A DNA stretch of 64,000 bases, from contig NC_064233.1 of assembly GCF_023101765.2 (NCBI RefSeq), positions 7,091,501 to 7,155,500 of the forward strand, read 5' to 3'. This document shows positions 54,801-63,800 of the stretch, in pieces. Source of the DNA: Spodoptera frugiperda (taxonomy: Eukaryota; Arthropoda; Insecta; Lepidoptera; Noctuidae). Both the position numbers and the translations under genes were made by a program. Position 1 is the first letter of the stretch; the number at the start of each line of letters is the position of its first letter. Below the pieces are notes generated by a model that made no database searches, was not told the DNA's origin, and was given only the letters and a program-made list of their open reading frames with translations.

Positions 54801-57800
54801 AGATATTCGTTTTAGTCCATAAAAGGATGATTTTTCGTGAAAGTTTCTGTTCCAAGTTCCAAATCTTAGTCCGTTCAGACTTATTCTTTATTAAACATGG
54901 TGACAACATTAAGATTTTCACCTGTGTCGTGGGTGCATTTACAAACATACAAGTTCACATACACATCACACCTAGACCTGAAACAACAATTTGTGGATCA
55001 CACAAAGAGTTGCTCCGTGCGGGAATGGAACACGCGACACGTTTCGCGGCAGTCAGTTGCTCAGCCACCGTACCAACCTTGCAGCCAAAAATTTACTATT
55101 ATAGTCTTATACTTAAAGGAAAGTTTCCTTATACCAGGCAAATTTTAAGGGTACGAAAACTCCCTAAATCTGAAAAATACTATGCTGCAACGCGCATCAA
55201 AGTTGGTTCAGCTAAACGCAAGATAATCGCGCACACACACAATAATCTCCTTTTTTAATTTGATAAAAAATTAAGCAATGCTTATTTTCATCATCATTAT
55301 CATCAGCCGAGAGACCTCTACTGCTGAACTAAGGCCTCCCCCTTAGTCTTATGCTTATTTTACATATGTTATTGAATATTGCTTTTGAACTCAAGTAACA
55401 ACTTCTTTATGCTTTGTCCACAGATGGTTCCGCTGCTGCCTAGTTATAGCTGTGTTCGCCGCGATAGCTGTGTACTTGTTTATCGACACCCGGGACGATC
55501 CGAGCAGACTCATCTCGCTTATTGGACTATTTATTATATTATTGCTAGGTAAGTAAGACGCCTCGTTGGTCGAGTGGTCGCAAATGGCAAGAGGTCTCGG
55601 TCTCGGATTCGATTCCCGGGTTGGGTCGGGTCGGACCCGAGCGCGGCGACAACCCACAACAGTTTGTAATCTAGATTTTGGGTACGACTAGATCTAGTAT
55701 CAAGATTTTTGTTTCAACTTACATTATATCAAAAATGATAATCGAACCAAACACCCTTTGCTACAACCAAACACACTATTACTTCTCCCTCGTTCATCAA
55801 TTATCCATCTATTTTCTTAAAAGGATTTTTTAAAGCATCAGTATAAAGTAACATAAATTTTAAATTCATTGAAATAAGGTTCAAAATAACTTAATTTGTA
55901 TTAAAATCCTTGGCCGTGCCATGCCGTGCCGTGTGCGCCGGCCCTTAGCCTACCTACTTAGTACCTAATTATCATCATTCTCCTTTCATCCAGGTTTCGT
56001 GTTCTCTGCCCACCCCGGCCGTATAAACTGGCGCACGGTGTCCACTGGTCTGCTGATCCAGTTCATCTTCGGGGTCCTCTTCATCAGGTGGACTCCTGGA
56101 AGACAGGCGTTGCAATGTTTCTCCGATAAGGTAGACTTGAACACTTTAATGGAGCGAAACTGTGACTAAAGAAAATGTTTAGTCCATTTTTTTATCATTG
56201 CCCCAGGATTTTCTCCTATGTCGTGTGTGACAAACATACAAATTCAAATACACATGACACCCAGACCCGAAACAATAATTTGTGGATTACACAAAAAGTT
56301 GCTACGCGCGGGAATTGAACCCGCTACCCGTTGCGCGGCAGCCAGTTGCCCAGCCACCGCACCAACCGTGCAGTCCATTAGCCACTCTTATGATACCCAC
56401 GTGAAGAGTAGGCGTGGTTATAAAATTTATTCTTCTCTGCTGTCCTTAAAACAGCTAACTTGAATAATGTATTAATATTAACTTTATAATTTACTAGGTG
56501 GCGACGTTCCTATCCTACGGTGTAGATGGCGCTGCTTTCGCTTTTGGAGATCTACTAGTCAGGACTGAAGGAGTTTTTGCGTTCAGTGTGAGTTGAAATT
56601 AGAACTTGTTACTAGTTACGTGTAGAATTTTCTTCTCATTTGGATCATACCCACCCTACATACCCATGAAGAGTAGGCTTGGTTTAATTCGTATATATCA
56701 CCTTCCCTATTTATTACAGAATTAATACAGTTTTAGCTAAATTTTTTATAGAATTAAGCCGGTAAATAAAGTTCCTGATGGTAAGCAATCGAGGGCCCAT
56801 GACACCCGAAACATCAGGGACGTTACTAGTGCAGGCAATGACAATGTTTACGCAGACCAACATGTAACAAATTGAATAACTTTGTGTCTTTTTTTACAAA
56901 CGTTATATCTTATCATACTAACGACGTTACGACCTTCACAATAAAATAGCATACTCCTTTTTAAAAGGCCGGCAACGCACTTGTGACTCCTCTGGTGTTG
57001 CGGGTGTCCATGCCGCTTACCATCAGGCGACTAGTCTGCTCATTTGCCCCCTATTCCATAAAAAAACCAGATTACGTTTAAAATCCAATTCATTCTTTCT
57101 TTCTAAGCAATTATCTTTCCATCTTCCAGACGCTTCCAGTGATATTCTTCTTCAGAATGTTGGTGGAGATCCTATTCTTCTGGGGCGCCTTCCAGTGGTT
57201 CGTGCTGAAACTGGGCCAGTCGTGCTGCGTGCTGCCACCGGCAACTGTCTGTGAGAGTGTCATTGCTGTAGGAAACGTTTTATTCGACGCGTCAAAAACT
57301 AGATTTTCTATAAACTTTGAATGAAATATTCTATTATGACGTCGTAAATTTTTGACATCAGACAGCAGACTTATTTCTAGAAATTTAGCTAGAAAATATA
57401 GAAAATTAAGCAGTTCATCAAATTTATGAACGAGAGAGTGTGATTATTCTTGAATATTTTATTGTATTGAAAAGTTGTAATAATTTATTTTTGACCCAGT
57501 CATCATCCCTATTATCTTTCCATCTTCCAGACGCTACCCGTGATATTCTTCTTCAGTATGTTGGTGGAGATCCTATTCTTCTGGGGCGCCCTCCAGTGGT
57601 TCGTGCTGAAACTAGGCCAGGTGCTGCGGGCTGCCACCGGCACCACCGTCTGCGAGAGTGTCATAGCTGTAGGAAACGTTTTCTTGGGCATGGTGAGTTA
57701 TCAAGTCAAATCAAAGTATGTAATTTTATTTTCACATCTTTAAATGCCAAAAATGTATTACTTAAATATAATAAATTATGTGCTTAAAGTATGTTTTCAA

Positions 57801-60800
57801 TTAATTTCTAATTACCAGTTACGAAGTCTAATTACCGTTCTTTTTGTGCTAATTTTACCGTTTGACGAAAAAATCTTATTAAAAAGTCCCTTCAAAATCG
57901 ATCCAGCCATTTCAAAAATTAGCGGAAACGAACATACAGACAAGACAGATAAAAATTATAAAAAAAATATGATTATTTTGTGCATCTATGTTCATATGCA
58001 TGTACATATTAAAAAGCGATTTTTTCAATATTACTAACAGAAACTCCAATTCTATTTATTAGTCTAGATTCTATGTATATAATAACATAAATAAAATTAA
58101 TAACTGGAAATAACTTCTTGTTCCAGACTGAATCCATACTGCTGATCAAACCATACCTAGCCCTGCAGACCCCGTCGGAACTACACGTCGTGATGGCGTC
58201 AGGGTTCGCGACAGTTTCGGGTAAGTCACTTCTACCCGTATTCACCAACCTCTAGTACTATATTTTAGGAAACTCCTAAGCTAAGATAGGTGACGTTTAA
58301 TGACATTTTGGCTTACACTAACCTATAATATGCAAACGTCAAGCCTTTTATCCCCGAAAGGGTAGGCAGAGGTGCACATTACGGCACGTAATGCCGTGAT
58401 ATTGGATTTTCGATAATGTCTCTGTAATAGCACGGATTCTGGAATTGTGTCCAGTATATAGCAATAGGCTCACTGTGAAAAGTGGTTGTACATTGTATAG
58501 CGGCATTACGTACCGTAATGTGCACCTCTGCCTACCCCTTCGGGTATTAAAGGCGTGACGTCGTGTAAGTGTTGACGTTTCTAAAATACCTAAGTATTTA
58601 TAGTTTAATTGGAATAACTGATTTGATTATAACTTTTTATTAAGGCATAAGTGCCCACATTTTAAGTACAGCTACATGTCCTAGATCGATTAAATTAATT
58701 TTATCAATACTGACCGTTATTAATTATTGATTATCTACTTATTTATTTCAACTACAGTCGTGTCCAAATATCTAATCGGTCTTATCGAATACAATGCAGT
58801 ATCCACTTATAAGACGAAACTAATTCTTTTAAAGCATGTAATAATGTTATTATGTATGCTTAAATACAATTTATGCTAGTTTTTGTTTACCTCATAACTC
58901 AACCATTTTTATGGTCACAAACCGGTAAATGAGCAGACGAATCACAGGATATTGCTCCATATGATCGACCATTCTGACTCAATTGTAATAGCAGACTAAG
59001 GCCCCTGATGGTAAGCAATCGCCACCACCCATGGACACTCGAAATATCAGAGGCGTTGCCTGCCTGTTTAGGGGTTAGGAATTTAAGAGTTTTTGGGGAA
59101 TTGAGGATTGGAAATGACACAAGATGGCAATCAAACCCACTACACATACGACATAAAAAATGCCGGTAATGCGGCGCCGTACTATCTTTTAGTCATATCA
59201 AGACGCATGCTCATGTTGTTCAAGAATATAAGTCCCGGTATGGCTTGAAACTAGTAGAGATTTTCCCGAATAGTTCACGCTGGTAAGCTTGATTATTTCA
59301 ACACATTGATTTAGAGAGTTTCATGATACTTATTTTTATAATATAAAAATAAATCGGGTTTTCCTTCCTGACGCTATAACACCAGAATGCACGAACCGAT
59401 TGCCACGGTTTCGCATTCGTTGGAAAAGGTCTCGTGCTCCTTGAGGTTTATAGCAAAGAAAATTGACGAAAAATTTAAGAGAAAAGCAGGAAAACAGGGA
59501 AAGTCATTGGTGGCGAAACGGAGTTCGCCGGGTTTGCTAGATTAATTATTATGATCGGCTTACTTACGTAAATGTTTGACGAGGAACTCGACTAGTTTCA
59601 AGCCATGCTAGAGGCTCATATTTATGAGCAGCATTCCGCGACACACGACGCGGTGATTGTCGCGCTGCTACTGTTTGCTAGTATTATAAAAGTTGTGAAA
59701 GTATTACAATTGTATGCTCTTCCTCATGCAGGTACTATCCTGGCATCCTACATCGGTTTCGGAGCAGAACCAGCTCACCTGGTGACAGCCAGCGTGATGT
59801 CAGCACCAGCTGCAGTGTGCTACGCCAAGCTGCTACTGCCAGAGACCAAGCGGTCTTTGACAACCGTTGATAATATTCAACCTGTGGAAGTGTAAGCACA
59901 TTGGTTTTTTAAGGGTAAATGAAAGGACAGATCAGCTCTGATGGTAAGCAATTAGTGATGCTCATGGACACCCGACACATAATAATTTAGTTCCAAGGGC
60001 GTTGTTGGTTGATGCGGAGCTGCGGACTACTTAGTGGGTTACTGGGGCTCCGGCTCGAAAAGCAGGAGTAGGAACGGGGTGGTTTTTAGTCAGTAAGAGT
60101 TTGATAATGCCTCTCTCCTCGCTCAAAGCGAGAGAAGTCATTCGATGATTTTACCATCTTAAAAAAGTGCGTTGCCAATGGCAGTAAAGGATCAGACGGA
60201 TCACCTGATGGTAAGCTGTTAGCGCTGCCCATGGTTATTCATTACACCAGAGACGTTGCAAGTTTGTTGCAAATTGGAATGGTAGTTGGGCCTCCGGTAA
60301 CAAAACTAAACGCAAGAGTTGTTCTATGTCAGTTTTCTGTGAAACCGTAGTAGGTATCACTCCGGTCAAGCAGCAAATTCGTGCCAATCTGGCGGCACAA
60401 CCAACAAGTCCATCTTGATTCTGTCGCAGTGTGGTGTAAGGAGTACCTACTTAGAGGTCCATCTTGATAATATGGCAGTAGACAGGTGTCTGTCTGTTTG
60501 TATGGTGTCTAGTTTGGTAGCTGACGGACACCACGGTAGCGTGGCTGGTTGCGCAACCATGGTGTCTCAGTGAAATGTAGCAATAAGTATCTCGTGTTAT
60601 CCGGAGCTGCGGACTACCGGGTATACCGGGGCTCCAGCTCGACAGGCAGGAGTAGGAACGGGATGGTTTTTAGTCAGTAAGAGTCTGACACTCCCTCTCA
60701 CCTCGATGGTGGCGTGACTGGTTGCGCCAACATGACGCCACATTGACAGATACCCGTTTCTTTTTTTACAGTGAAGACAAATCAGTCCTGTCGGCAGCTA

Positions 60801-63800
60801 CAAGAGGGGCTACCAACGGAATAGCCCTGGTTCTGAACATCATAGCCAATATCATCGCGTTCGTAGCGTTTGTGGCTTTCGTCAATGGCGTCCTTGGTTA
60901 CTGCGGAAACCTAATAGGAAGTGAGAACTTTACTCTGGAATGGATTTTTGGAAAGGTGTTCATACCCCTTGCTTGGGTTATGGGTGAGTTGATTACTATA
61001 TTATTTTATGTTTTATGGTATAAGCCGGTAAATGAATAGACGGATCACCTGTTGGTAAGCAACTGGAAACACCAGAAGCGTTATAAGTGCGTTGCCGCTT
61101 GTTTCTTTTTCTTCGCCTCTAATAATATCTTTTTCTTTATTTCTTTCTTTATACTTTATTGCACACACACAAATACAAACAGATACATACAATTTTGAAA
61201 GCTTCTTTATCTTCTTCTGATTTATTTCGTTGCGGGATCCAAGACAGTCATTCATGTCCCTGGGACGCGCCGGACTTCAATTTTCCGGTGTTTTCATGGT
61301 TGTATCTACTGTAGATCCTGGTGTACAGGAGTCGCAGCGGCAGGGGAGGATGTGGAGAGCTTGTCCCTTTAAAAAAATGTGTGATGCCGGTGTTTTGGAG
61401 GTTAATAATTCGGGGATTGGGAAGATTGGGGAGGAATTGGGCCTCCAGTAACTTCATTCACACAACGCAAGCGTTTTTTCACGTTGGTTTTCTGTAAGGC
61501 CCATTCGTGAAGCATGACACTCTCACAATATTATGAGATTAATTTCATCATCATCATATCACCAGCCCCTGCTGAGCTGCTTCTCACAAGGAGAAGGTTT
61601 GAACATTAATCACCGCGCTTCTTCAATGAGGGTTGGCGATTTCAAACTTATAATTAGAAATTATAAGCCCAGGTGTTCTCACGATGTTTTCCTTCACCGT
61701 TTGTCAGTGGTGTCTAAATAATCTTAGAAAGTACATATAACTTGGAAAATGTCACATTTGTACTTGCCGTTGGTGGGTTACGAACCCTCATTCATAAGAA
61801 GTGAGGGTCTTATGAATGAGGTCACCATCCCTTAGTACGAGTTTGCTTTACCTTTAAAGTAATCGAAACGAGAGCGCGTTCGGTGCTCTGAATGGCCGGT
61901 ACGAAAAAACCAATCAATTAGATTTCGATTACTTTAAACGTAAAGCAAACATACTACATACAGTACTATAAATATACTATCAGTATATTATACTATCGGT
62001 ACAGGTCTTACTTACATACTTTTGTTTAAAAACACAATACAAATACATAAGACAAATAAAAGTAACTACAATTTCAATAACAATAAGGCTTTTAATTTTA
62101 TGCACCAAGTCAACGGTACTTTGCTATTGAAAATAATACAATGCAAAGAACTAATAGGTTAACTTAGGTATATTTCATTTTAATGAGTTTCCATTGTCAT
62201 ATATTATATCTTTATATCTCTACCGTGACTTTAAATTATGCACGTTCTTTTAATAAAAGTAAAAAATAATATGCATAATTTCACGCGTATGAATCATTAT
62301 TTACTTAACTATATTATATTATTATAATTTACTAGCGACCCACCCCGGCCTCGCATGGGTGCAATGGTTATATATTATGTATGTATTATACATATAAACC
62401 TTACTCTTGAATCACTCTATTAAAAAAACTGCATCAAAATCCGTTACGTAGTTTTAAAGATTTAAGCATACAAAGAGACATAGGGACAGAAAAAGCGACT
62501 TTGTTTTATACTATGTAGTGATTTATGAAGTGATTATGTCTTTATAACTTAGACACCACTGACTTACAGTGAAGGAAAACATCGTGAGAATACCTGGGCT
62601 TATAATTTCTAAATATAAGTTTGAAATCGCCAACCCACATTGAACAAGCATGGTGATTAATGCTCAAACCTTCTCCATGTGAAAAGAGGCCTTTGGTCAG
62701 CAGTGGCCACTTATAGGCTGTTGATGTGATGTGAATTTTACCTCCTCAGGTGTTCCATGGGAGGAGTGTGAGCTGGTGGGTTCCCTGATCGGGCTGAAGA
62801 CGGTGGTGAATGAGTTCGTGGCGTACCAGAGAATGGGGGAGATGAAGAGAGAAGGATTATTGTCGGTAAGCTATTTTTATATTAGTTTTCTATCAAAAAA
62901 ATATTACCTAGACGCGGAATTTTATTTTGTCACACAAACTAACAATCTATACTAATATTATAAAGCTGAAGAGTTTGTTTGATTGTTTGTTTGTTTGGAC
63001 GCACTAATCTCCGGAACTACTGGTCCGAATTGAATAATTCTTTTTGTGTTGGATAATGCATTTATTGAGGAAGGCTATAGTCTATAAAACATCGCGCTAT
63101 GACCAATAGTCGAGCCGAGCAGAGCGGGTGAAACCGCGCGGAAGTAGCTAGTTTAATAAATTTTCTCAAGATTTCTTAGTGTTGACACGTTAACTGCCAC
63201 GTAGGTCACCCGTGATCTACGTTAGTGGAGTTTTCGTTTTCTGATGGCAGTTAAAGTCTTAAAATATATGATAGCGACTTTCTTCTCCTCTAATAATATC
63301 TTACGATTTATTTCGTTACGGGATCCAAGACAATTCATGTCCCTGGGACGCGCTGTACTTCAATGTTCCAGTGTTTTCATGGTTGTATCTACTGTAGATC
63401 CTGGTGCACAGGAGTTGCAGCGGTTTTAGGAAATTATGGCGAGCTTGTCCCATAAATAGAATAGTGATTATTAGTTAATTTGGAAAATAATGTATATTTT
63501 TGGTCATTTGAGAAATACATTATATCATTAATAGTAATTGTTAATTAATTTGAGATATTGGTACTATTTGTAAATCGGGAAATAAAGTACCTTCTGTTGG
63601 TTAATGTGGGACCTTTATTTATTTAAGCTTAGATTTGGGACATACCAACTGTCAATTTTGTTTTTTTTATACTACACAACGTATAGGAAGATATATTCTA
63701 AAGTTTATTCAATATTAAACCATATTTTTTTATGTATTTGTTTTCAGCCGCGAGCAGAGCTGATTGCAACGTATTCCCTCTGTGGTTTCACCAACCCTGG

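Noticed and set aside
54731..55258. 175-residue ORF in a transporter intron
   Set aside because: Its middle is a reversed SINE-A copy and the rest has no protein-like conservation. It lies inside an intron.
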